In this document: piece by piece, positions 53,091-61,515 of the stretch
How positions within the stretch are numbered: position 1 is the stretch's first letter
Layout: each line of letters begins with the position of its first letter
Source of the DNA: CAYSFW01 sp050329935
GTDB taxonomy: Bacteria > Pseudomonadota > Gammaproteobacteria > UWMA-0217
Assembly: GCA_050329935.1 (NCBI GenBank)
Contig: JBHJOI010000015.1
Coordinates: 1-64,000, forward strand
Direction of reading: 5' to 3'
Length of the DNA stretch: 64,000 nt
Made by a program: the position numbers and the translations under genes
The notes under the pieces: generated by a model
Databases searched by the model: none
The model's input: only the letters and a program-made list of their open reading frames with translations
Told to the model about the DNA's origin: nothing

Positions 53091-53951
53091 CTATCTCGCC
53101 AAACGCCCAATCAATCCGCGCATTCTCGGCATCCCCACGACTACGGTTCCAATGAGCTTATCTTTATCAAGTCGTGACAACGCATGACCGATATCCTTAT
53201 CCGAAACCCGTCCGTAGGGAACACACAACAAGATTTGGTCAGCATATTCATTGAGAAGTTCGACATCCGGTACTTTATCGACGGCCGGTGCATCGATCAC
53301 CGAAAATCGCTCACGTGGATACCGACGCGTGATGTCCTTGATCAGCATTCTCAACCGGGTTGAACGCAGGTATTCGTGCCCGAGGAATTCGTGAGTGCCA
53401 AATGGAATGATCCGCGTCCGCGGCACGCCAGTCGGATGAAGAACATCCTTGACCGCCCTGGATTCGTCATACACGAAATCCGACAGCCCCGGCTTTTCGT
53501 CGCGCGAGCCGGTGAGACGGGAACCTGTTTCGCGAAGCTCGAGAAGAAGCGACGTCTTGCTTTCGTCGGTTGAAAGTATCGCAGCCAAGCTACGCGCGAG
53601 AAAGATTGGTTCGTCCGACTCACCGACCGAGGTCACCAGCGTGGTGGCGCCTAGCCCGTTGTTCTTGATTACGATTCTATTCCTGAGATTCTGTAGAACC
53701 TCAAGCGCCGCGGTATTGTAGTCGCCCTGATGAACAATCTTATGCGCGACCAGCTCTTCCCTGTTGAACAGGAAAGGCTGACTCATACGCTTGATCTGCT
53801 CCTTCGATTCCAATCCGCGCGCGATTACACCATCCTCGTACTCGAATCGACGCTGCCGTGTCGTATTGTCGTAACGAGTATCCGAGATGGCGCCTTCGAA
53901 GCCCTGGCCGATAATCTTTTCAAGCGCACGACCGATATTGGAGTTGGCCAT
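53091..53951 (-). CDS. CpsD/BY-kinase-like protein with degenerate nucleotide-binding motifs
   Basis: 286 aa, in the position of the tyrosine autokinase that pairs with Wzz-type proteins. The fold is recognisable (EELVAHKIVHQGDYNTAALEV, then LRNRIV, as in CpsD proteins; later LIGTVVVG). The Walker A site reads SVGESDEPIFLARSLA, with no Gly-Lys-Ser/Thr, and the Walker A' region reads SLLLELRETGSR without the Asp-x-Asp. No Tyr cluster ends the protein. It should be unable to bind ATP in the usual way: a pseudokinase partner for the Wzz-like protein. Confidence 0.75.
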   Translation of the reverse strand: MANSNIGRALEKIIGQGFEGAISDTRYDNTTRQRRFEYEDGVIARGLESKEQIKRMSQPFLFNREELVAHKIVHQGDYNTAALEVLQNLRNRIVIKNNGLGATTLVTSVGESDEPIFLARSLAAILSTDESKTSLLLELRETGSRLTGSRDEKPGLSDFVYDESRAVKDVLHPTGVPRTRIIPFGTHEFLGHEYLRSTRLRMLIKDITRRYPRERFSVIDAPAVDKVPDVELLNEYADQILLCVPYGRVSDKDIGHALSRLDKDKLIGTVVVGMPRMRGLIGRLAR

Positions 53952-53959
53952 GGTGCCCC

Positions 53960-55507
53960 CTAGCTAACCTGGACGAATTTGAGATAGCTGACCACCGCGA
54001 TCGTCAGAATCGCGAGAAAGACCAGCATCGTAAGTGACATCCTGTCGCGCGACGCTCGATTGACATCGTGGTCGTTGACGATATAGGAGATCGCGCCGAG
54101 GTTCGGAAGCTTGAACTTGGCTTGAATCAGCTCTGGCGACTTTACCGAACTCTCCAGGAACTGAATGAGATAGACCACTCCGATTGGCATCGCCAGTCCG
54201 GCCAGCAACCCTAGCACGACGAAATGCCAGTAACGCAATCCAGAAGGCGTCCGCGGTAGAAACGCGGGTTCATAGATCTTGATATCAAGCCCTTGATGCT
54301 GAACATCCATTTCCTTGGATACCCGAGCTGATTCACGACGCTTCAACAGATCCTCATAAAGTTTCTTGTTGACCTCGTAGTCGCGTGTCAGTTCAGCTAG
54401 TTGAGCATCGCCGGTATGGACGACCTCGCCTTTTTGACGCTCCTGCTGAATACTCTTTCTCAGCTCAGAGACTCGAACGCTAAGAGTTGCGACGCGGGTC
54501 TGAAACTCGTTGAGCTGTAACTTGAGATCTTGATAGATCTTGTTGGTCTTGACCGTTGCCTCGCCTACGCCAGCATCATCGGTGCGGGTCGATCGCTTCT
54601 CGCGCTCGATTTGTCTCTTGACGTCGTCAATCTGGTATTTGAGGTTCGTGATGTCGGGGTAGTTTTCGTGGTAGGTCAGTCGCAGCTTCGCGATTTCATC
54701 CTGCAGGGCCTGCAACTGCGTGATGTAAACGGACTGCCGCGAAATACTGACCGCGGACTGAACCTCGCCACTCAACTGCCGCTCAAGCGAACTCTTGGTG
54801 ATCTGGGCTTCCTTGAGCTCAAGTTCGGATCGATCAAGATCCTCTTGCAAGCGCTGAATACGCGAATTGATCTCGGCCTCGTTACTCGCTCCTTGCGATA
54901 GTTTTTTCGTTCTGAAATCCTTTAGCCGGGATTCGGATTCCAGCAACTTTTGGTGATACTGCTTGACCTGTGTATCGATGAATTCGAACGCTTGCTGGCT
55001 TTCGTCGGAGCGTTGGCCATGTGTTTCCTTGATGAACAGGTCCGTCAGCACGCTAGCCACTTCCTTCGCGAAGTGAGGGTCTGAGTCCCGAAACTCGATC
55101 TTGAGATAGTTGCCCGCCCCGCTGTTGGTATCACCCACTACATTGACGCGAGTGTTGCGTTTGAACTTCTCAATCAGAATCTCGTCCTTCTGCGTTGCGA
55201 TGTCGTCCTTGATGTAGCCAAGCGACCGCAACAGCTCTGTCATCGTCTTGCGACTGTTGACGATATCCTTGGCGAACACGGTCCAATCGCTTGTGGGCGT
55301 CGCGACTGCCGCCCCTTCCATCAATGGCGTCATGATCGTGTTTCCATTCACCTGCAAGGTTGAATAGGACGCGTACTGTTTCGGCGCGAAATAACCCGCG
55401 ATCGTCGCACCGATCGCCAATAGGCAGAAAAGAATGGCGACCAGCCATCTATGCTCCGACAGATTTCGAAGCAGCAACTTGTAATCGGTCTCGACGGAGT
55501 ATCTCAT
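53960..55507 (-). CDS. Wzz/PCP-2a-like polysaccharide chain-length determinant
   Basis: 515 aa. Cytoplasmic N-terminus (MRYSVETDYKLLLRNLSEHR), first TM helix WLVAILFCLLAIGATIAGYF, a large periplasmic coiled coil (about 160-400), the Pro-rich segment PAFLPRTPSGLRYW and second TM helix; a third hydrophobic segment is near the C-terminus. It controls polymer length and links to the export lipoprotein. Nine bp after its stop comes the kinase-like gene, which is the usual PCP/BY-kinase pair. Confidence 0.88.
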   Translation of the reverse strand: MRYSVETDYKLLLRNLSEHRWLVAILFCLLAIGATIAGYFAPKQYASYSTLQVNGNTIMTPLMEGAAVATPTSDWTVFAKDIVNSRKTMTELLRSLGYIKDDIATQKDEILIEKFKRNTRVNVVGDTNSGAGNYLKIEFRDSDPHFAKEVASVLTDLFIKETHGQRSDESQQAFEFIDTQVKQYHQKLLESESRLKDFRTKKLSQGASNEAEINSRIQRLQEDLDRSELELKEAQITKSSLERQLSGEVQSAVSISRQSVYITQLQALQDEIAKLRLTYHENYPDITNLKYQIDDVKRQIEREKRSTRTDDAGVGEATVKTNKIYQDLKLQLNEFQTRVATLSVRVSELRKSIQQERQKGEVVHTGDAQLAELTRDYEVNKKLYEDLLKRRESARVSKEMDVQHQGLDIKIYEPAFLPRTPSGLRYWHFVVLGLLAGLAMPIGVVYLIQFLESSVKSPELIQAKFKLPNLGAISYIVNDHDVNRASRDRMSLTMLVFLAILTIAVVSYLKFVQVS

Positions 55508-55547
55508 TTCGTCTCTATAGACAGCGTTGGTGTGGGAAGCGCGAAAA

Positions 55548-56177
55548 TTAGAACGCGCGCTCTGGCACGGTAATCACGTCGCCGGGCTCTAGCGCGTAGT
55601 TGGTCCTCAGGTCGCCCTGCTTGAGAATCTGATTCAGACTCACATCAAGTACGCGGCTGCTGGTACCGTCCTTACGGTACAGCTTTGTGCTGTCCGATGA
55701 TGCGAACTTGCTCACGCCTCCGGCTTCGAGAATGGCGTCGAGTACCGTCATGCCCTGGCGGTACGGAATGGAAACCGGTTTGGCGACGGCACCTGTGATA
55801 CGCACGCGCGAAAGGAACTCGTGACTGCGCAACTCGGAGAGAATAACCGTGACTTGCGGTTCGCGCAGGAATGCCGACAGCTTCTGGGTAATGATCTCGG
55901 AAACATCAGAGGGCGTCTTGCCACCGACGAGGACATCGCCGATCAATGGCACGGAGATGTTCCCATCGGGCCGAACCGGGACCTTTACCGAAAGATCAGG
56001 GTTCTTCCAAACATTGACGTCGACGACGTCATCGACGCCGATCTTGTACTCCTCGACTGGACGCGGCGTCGCCGAGGATGCACCTGGCGCCGCGTCAGCA
56101 GTCTCGGTCATTACGGTCCCCTGACACCCCGACAGGGCCAGGATGGCAAACAGCGCAAGGAGGCGTGCAATTTTCAT
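55548..56177 (-). CDS. Wza-like polysaccharide export lipoprotein
   Basis: 209 aa with lipobox LALSGCQG (Cys about 19). Poly_export domain: YKIGVDDVVDVNVWKNPDLS, VPVRPDGNISVPLIGDVLVGG; SLBB domain: VRITGAVAKPVSIPYRQGMTVLDAILEAGG and the end ALEPGDVITVPE. It forms the outer-membrane export channel with periplasmic ring. First gene of the EPS operon. Confidence 0.93.
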   Translation of the reverse strand: MKIARLLALFAILALSGCQGTVMTETADAAPGASSATPRPVEEYKIGVDDVVDVNVWKNPDLSVKVPVRPDGNISVPLIGDVLVGGKTPSDVSEIITQKLSAFLREPQVTVILSELRSHEFLSRVRITGAVAKPVSIPYRQGMTVLDAILEAGGVSKFASSDSTKLYRKDGTSSRVLDVSLNQILKQGDLRTNYALEPGDVITVPERAF

Positions 56178-56526
56178 GATGCTGAACCTATCTTTCTAAA
56201 TTAAACAATGCGTAATCGGGAGGAAGTAAACAGACACGTCTAGCGAAGACACACCTTCTCGAAACGAGCGCATGGCATTAAGGTCTTCGATGACATCGTA
56301 TTTCTCGGTTGTGAACCTGAGGCCACTTCGAAGACCGAAGTATATGCGCGGCGATTTCATCTAGCCACGAACGAGCGCACGTTTTTGTAACCTGGTGGCC
56401 TTGGGCATGGTGAGGCCTCGCGTCAAGCACGGGCAACCATTGAAGCGGGGCATGATGCGACGGAGCGCGCCCCGGATGTCACTAGTCCAAGTGCGGCAGA
56501 TCCCATATCGCATATCAATACAAGAG
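56178..56526. other. Intergenic region upstream of the EPS operon
   Basis: 349 bp between the export-protein start and tRNA-Arg. It should hold the EPS promoter on the minus strand, but I see no convincing -35/-10 or -24/-12 pair. No gene is supported. Confidence 0.5.
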
Positions 56527-56603
56527 TGGCGCGCCCGGAAGGATTCGAACCTCCGACCACCTGGTTCGTAGCCAGGTACTCTATCCAACTGAGCTACGGG
56601 CGC
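56527..56603 (-). tRNA. tRNA-Arg (ACG)
   Basis: 77 nt with encoded CCA. Acceptor GCGCCCG/CGGGCGC, D-arm TAGCTCAGTTGGATAGAGTA, anticodon stem CCTGG/CCAGG around CTACGAA (anticodon ACG, deaminated to ICG), T-arm GGAGGTTCGAATCCTTCC. Confidence 0.97.
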
Positions 56604-57048
56604 GTAGCGCGACGCATTATGCAAGAACACAGCGAGAAATTCAAAGCTCTTTGAGAAAATCGAGTGTAATCCAGCACTGATCTAACATTACCAGTTATTT
56701 CAAATGTTTACATTTCAAGCACTTTCTCTTGCCCAGGCGCGCTTGTCCTGATCGTGCCGGGAATATGCCCGAACGCCGCGCGCGAGCCACGTTAGGCCTC
56801 CGGCCATGAGCGCCGCGTCCGTATGTGCGCGTCTGATCCTATCTCAAGTCGATTTTTGTGACGCGACCGCAATCTTATTTCGACGTGTTTGGTTACATTC
56901 GCCTAGCTTCCGGCGAGGCTCACAACGGGTGTCCGATCCGCTATACCGGCGAAACCCGGGCCTGCCGACACCGGACTGGACTTTCGACCCAACCCCCGAT
57001 AGGTCTGACACTTTGCCATTCGATGGATATACTCGTGCCACGGTTGCG
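56604..57048. other. Intergenic region between tRNA-Arg and the sugar transferase gene
   Basis: 445 bp. It holds the tRNA-Arg promoter and an AT-rich stretch with the perfect palindrome AAATGTTTACATTT (56702-56715). The reading frame of the sugar transferase continues back to 56806, but that part lacks TM character and family similarity. Confidence 0.6.
56616..56644 (-). promoter_or_regulatory. Promoter of tRNA-Arg
   Basis: TTGAAT (56639-56644) and CATAAT (56616-56621) on the minus strand, spaced by exactly 17 bp, with GCGTCGCGC discriminator, 12 bp before the tRNA 5' end. Confidence 0.65.
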
Positions 57049-58506
57049 ATGAACAAACCCACCACATCCAAGGCGATCATCACCCCTCAGCAGCCCTTGG
57101 CGTTGATCGCCAGGGTTACCGATTCCGTGGGCATTGGGGTCGCGCTATACGCCGCAACCTACGCCATGATGACGCCTTGGTCGCGAATCCATGCGTTCTA
57201 TGCGCTCTTGGCGATACTGCTGATGCAGTTCTTTTCCGAGTTCCTGCACCTCTACCAGAACTGGAAGATTCGCAACACCGGCTGGATGATCGGGCTGGCG
57301 GGCACGGCCTGGTTCGCCACCGGACTGACCTTGTTCGGCTTTGCCGCACTTTTCGACAAGTCGATACATCAGCTTGACTTCAAACTTGCCTTCCTCTGGT
57401 TTGCATTCGCAATCGCCGCCTTCGCCATCGCACGCCTGGCAATCAACGGCATCATTCGCGTACTGAGGCGGGGAGGTCACAACCTTCGGCGCGTCGCGAT
57501 CGCAGGCGCCGGCCCTATCGCACGTTATGTACACGAGCAGCTCAAGGACAACGCCTGGGTGGGATATGAGATCCAGGGTGTCTACGACGATCGTTCCTAC
57601 AAGCGCTTCGAGATTGAACGCGTCATCAACAAGCGTAAGCGCGAAGAAGTCGGCACGATCAAACAAGGTCTGCAGGTCAAGGCATCATTCAACGAGCTGG
57701 TAAACGAAGCCAAGGCCGGCAGCTTCGATACAGTGTTCATCGCGCTGCCCATGCGGGCCGAACACAAGATCCAGGAGATCATCCGCCAACTCTCGACATC
57801 CACCGTCGCGGTGTATGTGATACCCGACTTTTACTCCATCGAGACGCACTTCACCCACCTTGTGAACATCAACGGGATGCCAGCGGTGAGTATCTTCGAG
57901 AACCCGGTATCCGGGTTACGTGGCGTCGTCAAGCGGGTCGAGGACATCGTGTTCACGCTGGGTATCCTCGCGATCATTGCGTTACCGATGCTGATGATTG
58001 CACTCGGCGTCAAACTTACTTCGCGCGGCCCGGTAATTTTCAAGCAGACGCGCTACGGCCTTGACGGCAAACCGATAAAGGTGTGGAAGTTCCGCACTAT
58101 GCGCGTCATGGAGGACGGACAAGATTTCAAGCAAGCCACCCGTGATGATCCCAGAATAACCCGCTTCGGTAGCCTGCTTCGCCGCACGTCGCTCGATGAA
58201 CTCCCGCAGTTCATTAATGTACTGACCGGGAGCATGTCGATCGTCGGACCGCGACCTCATGCCGTCGCGCACAACGAGGCCTACCGCAACATCATCCGCG
58301 GCTATATGCTGCGACACAAAACTAAACCCGGCATTACCGGCTGGGCACAAGTCAACGGGTTCCGCGGCGAAACCGACAGCCTCGAGAAAATGCAGAGCCG
58401 TGTGTTGTACGATATCGATTACATCCGGCGGTGGTCGGTGTTTTTCGACGTCAAGATTATCCTGCTAACGATTCTCAAGGGCTTTACCAACAAGAATGCT
58501 TACTGA
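57049..58506 (+). CDS. Undecaprenyl-phosphate sugar phosphotransferase (WcaJ/WbaP-like)
   Basis: 485 aa initiating glycosyltransferase that moves a sugar-1-phosphate from UDP-sugar to undecaprenyl phosphate and so starts the polysaccharide unit. Four N-terminal TM helices, a CoA-binding-like Rossmann domain (RRVAIAGAGPIARYVHEQL), a fifth TM, then the catalytic domain: RGPVIFKQTRYGLDG, VWKFRTMRV, RRTSLDELPQFINVLTG, SIVGPRPHAV and KPGITGWAQVNGFRGET. ATG 57049 is chosen because the upstream extension is not family-like. Divergent from the EPS operon, which it should serve. Confidence 0.92.
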   Translation: MNKPTTSKAIITPQQPLALIARVTDSVGIGVALYAATYAMMTPWSRIHAFYALLAILLMQFFSEFLHLYQNWKIRNTGWMIGLAGTAWFATGLTLFGFAALFDKSIHQLDFKLAFLWFAFAIAAFAIARLAINGIIRVLRRGGHNLRRVAIAGAGPIARYVHEQLKDNAWVGYEIQGVYDDRSYKRFEIERVINKRKREEVGTIKQGLQVKASFNELVNEAKAGSFDTVFIALPMRAEHKIQEIIRQLSTSTVAVYVIPDFYSIETHFTHLVNINGMPAVSIFENPVSGLRGVVKRVEDIVFTLGILAIIALPMLMIALGVKLTSRGPVIFKQTRYGLDGKPIKVWKFRTMRVMEDGQDFKQATRDDPRITRFGSLLRRTSLDELPQFINVLTGSMSIVGPRPHAVAHNEAYRNIIRGYMLRHKTKPGITGWAQVNGFRGETDSLEKMQSRVLYDIDYIRRWSVFFDVKIILLTILKGFTNKNAY

Positions 58507-58613
58507 CAAGTGCTCGTGGGTACCGTGAGATTCAATCGCAACATCGATACACTCGCGCCCCGCGCACCCGACGCCAAGAATAATTGAACCGCATCCAACC
58601 GAGCTATTGCTAC

Positions 58614-59168
58614 ATGGAAATACAAAACACGCCAATCGAGGACGTCAAGATCCTGCAGCCACGTGTATTCCGCGATGATCGCGGCTATTTCATGGAGACC
58701 TGGAACCAGCAAACGCTGGCGCGGTTCGGGCTCGACCTCAGATTCGTCCAGGATAACGAGAGCAGATCGCCGCGCGGAACCCTACGCGGGATTCACTTTC
58801 AACGGCAACGGCCGCAAGGCAAGCTGGTGCGGGTCGTCCATGGCAAGGTCTTCGATGTCGCGGTGGATTTACGCGCCGGTTCGTCGACATTCGGGCAATG
58901 GACTGGACATGAGCTATCCGACAGCAACATGACCCAGCTATGGATTCCGCCCGGATTCGGTCATGCGTTTTATGTCATGAGCGACATGGCGATCTTCAAC
59001 TACAAATGCACGGACTACTACGAAGGCAACGACCAGTGGAGCCTGCGCTGGAATTGCCCCGATGTCGCGATCCAGTGGCCGCGCGATCCCACTGTCGAGG
59101 TTCTCTTATCGCCCAAGGATCGCGACGCGCCGGGGTTGGCCGAACTGCGCGCCATTCTTGGCGCCTGA
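58614..59168 (+). CDS. rfbC: dTDP-4-dehydrorhamnose 3,5-epimerase
   Basis: 184 aa cupin-fold enzyme of dTDP-L-rhamnose synthesis. LQPRVFRDDRGYFMETWN, FVQDNESRSPRGTLRGIHFQ with the catalytic His, KLVRVVHGKVFDVAVDLR and WIPPGFGHAFYVMSD are all present. ATG 58614 gives the family start; an ATT/ATG-type extension of 10 residues to 58584 is possible. Lone rfb gene here: rfbA, B and D are not in the window. Probably provides rhamnose for the EPS. Confidence 0.93.
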   Translation: MEIQNTPIEDVKILQPRVFRDDRGYFMETWNQQTLARFGLDLRFVQDNESRSPRGTLRGIHFQRQRPQGKLVRVVHGKVFDVAVDLRAGSSTFGQWTGHELSDSNMTQLWIPPGFGHAFYVMSDMAIFNYKCTDYYEGNDQWSLRWNCPDVAIQWPRDPTVEVLLSPKDRDAPGLAELRAILGA

Positions 59169-59302
59169 ACAGCGCCCGCTCGCCACAATCACTCGAGTGT
59201 AGGTTCGGCGACCTGCCGTAGCGGGGAAAATCTCACTTGCGAGGCATGGTATCCCGTGCGACCGTTACCCGTCGGGACACGTTCCAGGTTATCCACTGAC
59301 GC

Positions 59303-60184
59303 ATGCAGTCGAACTCGCCACCGCATCACCATCGGTCGCCGCAGACGCGCCTGCGGCTGACGCGCACACCCGCCCCGATCGGTGCGCCGGTCCGCGTCCA
59401 CGACGAGCAGGGCGACCCACGCGACATACCGCTGACCGGCGAACGACCACTCGCATTACTGGTCGACCGTCACGAAATCGTGACGCTGATGACCTGTGGC
59501 GCCGAGCCGGAGTTGCTCGCGCTAGGTTACTTGCTCAATCAATCGTTGATCGAGTCGATCGAGAACGTGGTCGCGATCGAGACAAACTGGGACAAGGACG
59601 CGGTCGCGATCCAAACGCGATTCGGCATTCGCGACCTCGAAGCCAAGCTTGCACGCCGCATCGTCACCTCGGGATGCGGACAAGGCACGATATTTGGACG
59701 TTTGATGAGTGAGTTCGAAGACCTGCGCGTGCCCGCCGTGTCGCTGCGTCAGAGCCAGATCTACGCGCTTCTGGGCGTCGTGGGCCAACTGAATCGGGTT
59801 TATCGCACCTCCGGCTCGGTGCACAGTTGTGGTCTTTGCCGCGGCAGCGAGCCCGTGTTCTACGTCGAGGATGTCGGGCGTCACAACGCCGCCGACGCGA
59901 TCGCGGGCTACATGGCCTACGAGGGCATTGCCGGCGCCGACAAACTGTTTTACACCACTGGCCGGCTGACCTCGGAAATGGTCATCAAGGTCGCGCGCAT
60001 GGGCGTGCCGGTGCTGATATCGCGCAACGGCGCGACCGCGATGGGCCATGAACTCGCGGTCATCACCGGCATGACCTTGATCGGCCGCGCCAAAGGCCAC
60101 CAGTTCATCGTGTACCACGGCCATCAAAACATTGACTACGACGCACCGCCGCAACGACACCGGCGACCGAGCCCCGCCGACTGA
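59303..60184 (+). CDS. fdhD: Formate dehydrogenase accessory sulfurtransferase FdhD
   Basis: 293 aa. FdhD passes sulfur from IscS to the bis-MGD molybdenum cofactor of formate dehydrogenases. Motifs: LMTCGAEPELLALGYL, the reactive Cys region VTSGCGQGTIFGR (one Cys where E. coli FdhD has Cys-x2-Cys), CGLCRGSEP, VEDVGRHNAADAIAGY, SEMVIKVARMGVPVLISR. Fits a bacterium that oxidises formate from C1 compounds. No fdh structural gene is in the window. Confidence 0.93.
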   Translation: MQSNSPPHHHRSPQTRLRLTRTPAPIGAPVRVHDEQGDPRDIPLTGERPLALLVDRHEIVTLMTCGAEPELLALGYLLNQSLIESIENVVAIETNWDKDAVAIQTRFGIRDLEAKLARRIVTSGCGQGTIFGRLMSEFEDLRVPAVSLRQSQIYALLGVVGQLNRVYRTSGSVHSCGLCRGSEPVFYVEDVGRHNAADAIAGYMAYEGIAGADKLFYTTGRLTSEMVIKVARMGVPVLISRNGATAMGHELAVITGMTLIGRAKGHQFIVYHGHQNIDYDAPPQRHRRPSPAD

Positions 60185-60248
60185 CCCGAGCGCGCCGGTC
60201 TGCTAAGCTGCTGCGAATCCTATCCTCGATTTTTTCCGTACCCGCGCC

Positions 60249-61511
60249 ATGGACTCTACGCCAGCCGCCACAACATCACGTCTGCGCGTGCTTCACACCT
60301 CCGATTGGCACCTCGGCCGCACGCTCGGCCACCGTAAACGTTACGCCGAATTCGACGCGTTCCTCGACTGGTTGCTCGCGACCATCGTCAGTCAACGCAT
60401 CGACCTATTGCTGGTCGCGGGCGACGTGTTCGACACCGGCGCCCCGAGTAACCGCGCGCAGGGGCAGTACTATCGGTTCCTCAACCGGGTGACCGCGTCG
60501 CCCTGCCGCCACGTCGTGGTGATCGCGGGCAATCACGACTCACCGACGTTTCTTGATGCCCCGGCCGAACTGCTGCGTGACCTCGATGTGCACGTCGTCG
60601 GCGCCGCGACGGCCGAGCCGCAAGACGCGGTACGCGTGCTGCGCGACAGCCGGAACGCGGTCGAGGCGATCGTCTGCGCCGTGCCCTACCTGCGCGATCG
60701 CGACCTGCGGACCGTCGATCCCGACGAAAGCGTCCAGGACAAGGACCAGAAACTACTCGACGGTATTCGCGCCCACTACCAGGCCGTCTGCGACCACGCC
60801 GAACGGATTCGAGTCCAATTGCCACGACCGGTACCGCTGATCGCGATGGGTCATTTGTTTACCGCCGGTGGCGCGACCGTCGATGGCGACGGCGTGCGCG
60901 ACCTCTACGTCGGTTCGTTGGTACACGTGAACCACCAGATTTTTCCGCCGGTTATCGACTACCTCGCCCTCGGCCACCTGCACGTCCCGCAGACCGTCGG
61001 CGGTCGCGAGACGATGCGCTACAGCGGCTCGCCGCTGCCGATGGGATTCGGCGAAGCGCGGCAGCAGAAGAGCGTCTGTTTGATCGAGTTCACCGGAAGC
61101 ACGCCGCGCGTCGAACTCATCCAGATTCCTTGCTTCCAGCGCCTTGAACGCATCGGCGGCGACTGGCCGACCCTTGAGTCACGCCTGCAAGCCCTGGTCG
61201 CGCAAGACAGCGACGCCTGGCTCGAAGTCAGCTACGACGGCGATGCCGTCGCCGGAGATCTCCGCGCGCGCATCGACGCCATCGTCGCGAACAGTCGGCT
61301 CGACGTTATCAAGGTCCGCAACCGCCGCGTGATCGAGCGTGCCACGAACCTCGGCAACGCCACCGAGACCTTGGACGACCTCACCGAACAGGAGGTCTTC
61401 ACGCGCTGCCTCGACGCGAACGCGGTGCCCGGAGTCCAGCGCCCGGCCCTACTTGAGGCGTATGCCGAGATCCTGCACGGCGTGCACACCGACGACACGC
61501 GCGCCGCCTAG
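60249..61511 (+). CDS. sbcD: Exonuclease subunit SbcD
   Basis: 420 aa Mre11-type nuclease. Metal-binding motifs: LHTSDWHLGRTLG, LLLVAGDVFDTGAPSN, VVIAGNHDSPTFLD, IAMGHLFTAGG and LGHLHVPQ. With SbcC it cuts DNA hairpins and protein-blocked ends. Start ATG 60249; four bp separate its stop from sbcC. Confidence 0.96.
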   Translation: MDSTPAATTSRLRVLHTSDWHLGRTLGHRKRYAEFDAFLDWLLATIVSQRIDLLLVAGDVFDTGAPSNRAQGQYYRFLNRVTASPCRHVVVIAGNHDSPTFLDAPAELLRDLDVHVVGAATAEPQDAVRVLRDSRNAVEAIVCAVPYLRDRDLRTVDPDESVQDKDQKLLDGIRAHYQAVCDHAERIRVQLPRPVPLIAMGHLFTAGGATVDGDGVRDLYVGSLVHVNHQIFPPVIDYLALGHLHVPQTVGGRETMRYSGSPLPMGFGEARQQKSVCLIEFTGSTPRVELIQIPCFQRLERIGGDWPTLESRLQALVAQDSDAWLEVSYDGDAVAGDLRARIDAIVANSRLDVIKVRNRRVIERATNLGNATETLDDLTEQEVFTRCLDANAVPGVQRPALLEAYAEILHGVHTDDTRAA

Positions 61512-61515
61512 GCCG

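Noticed and set aside
56806..57048. N-terminal extension of the sugar transferase
   Set aside because: 81 extra residues are not family-like; ATG 57049 begins right before the first TM segment.
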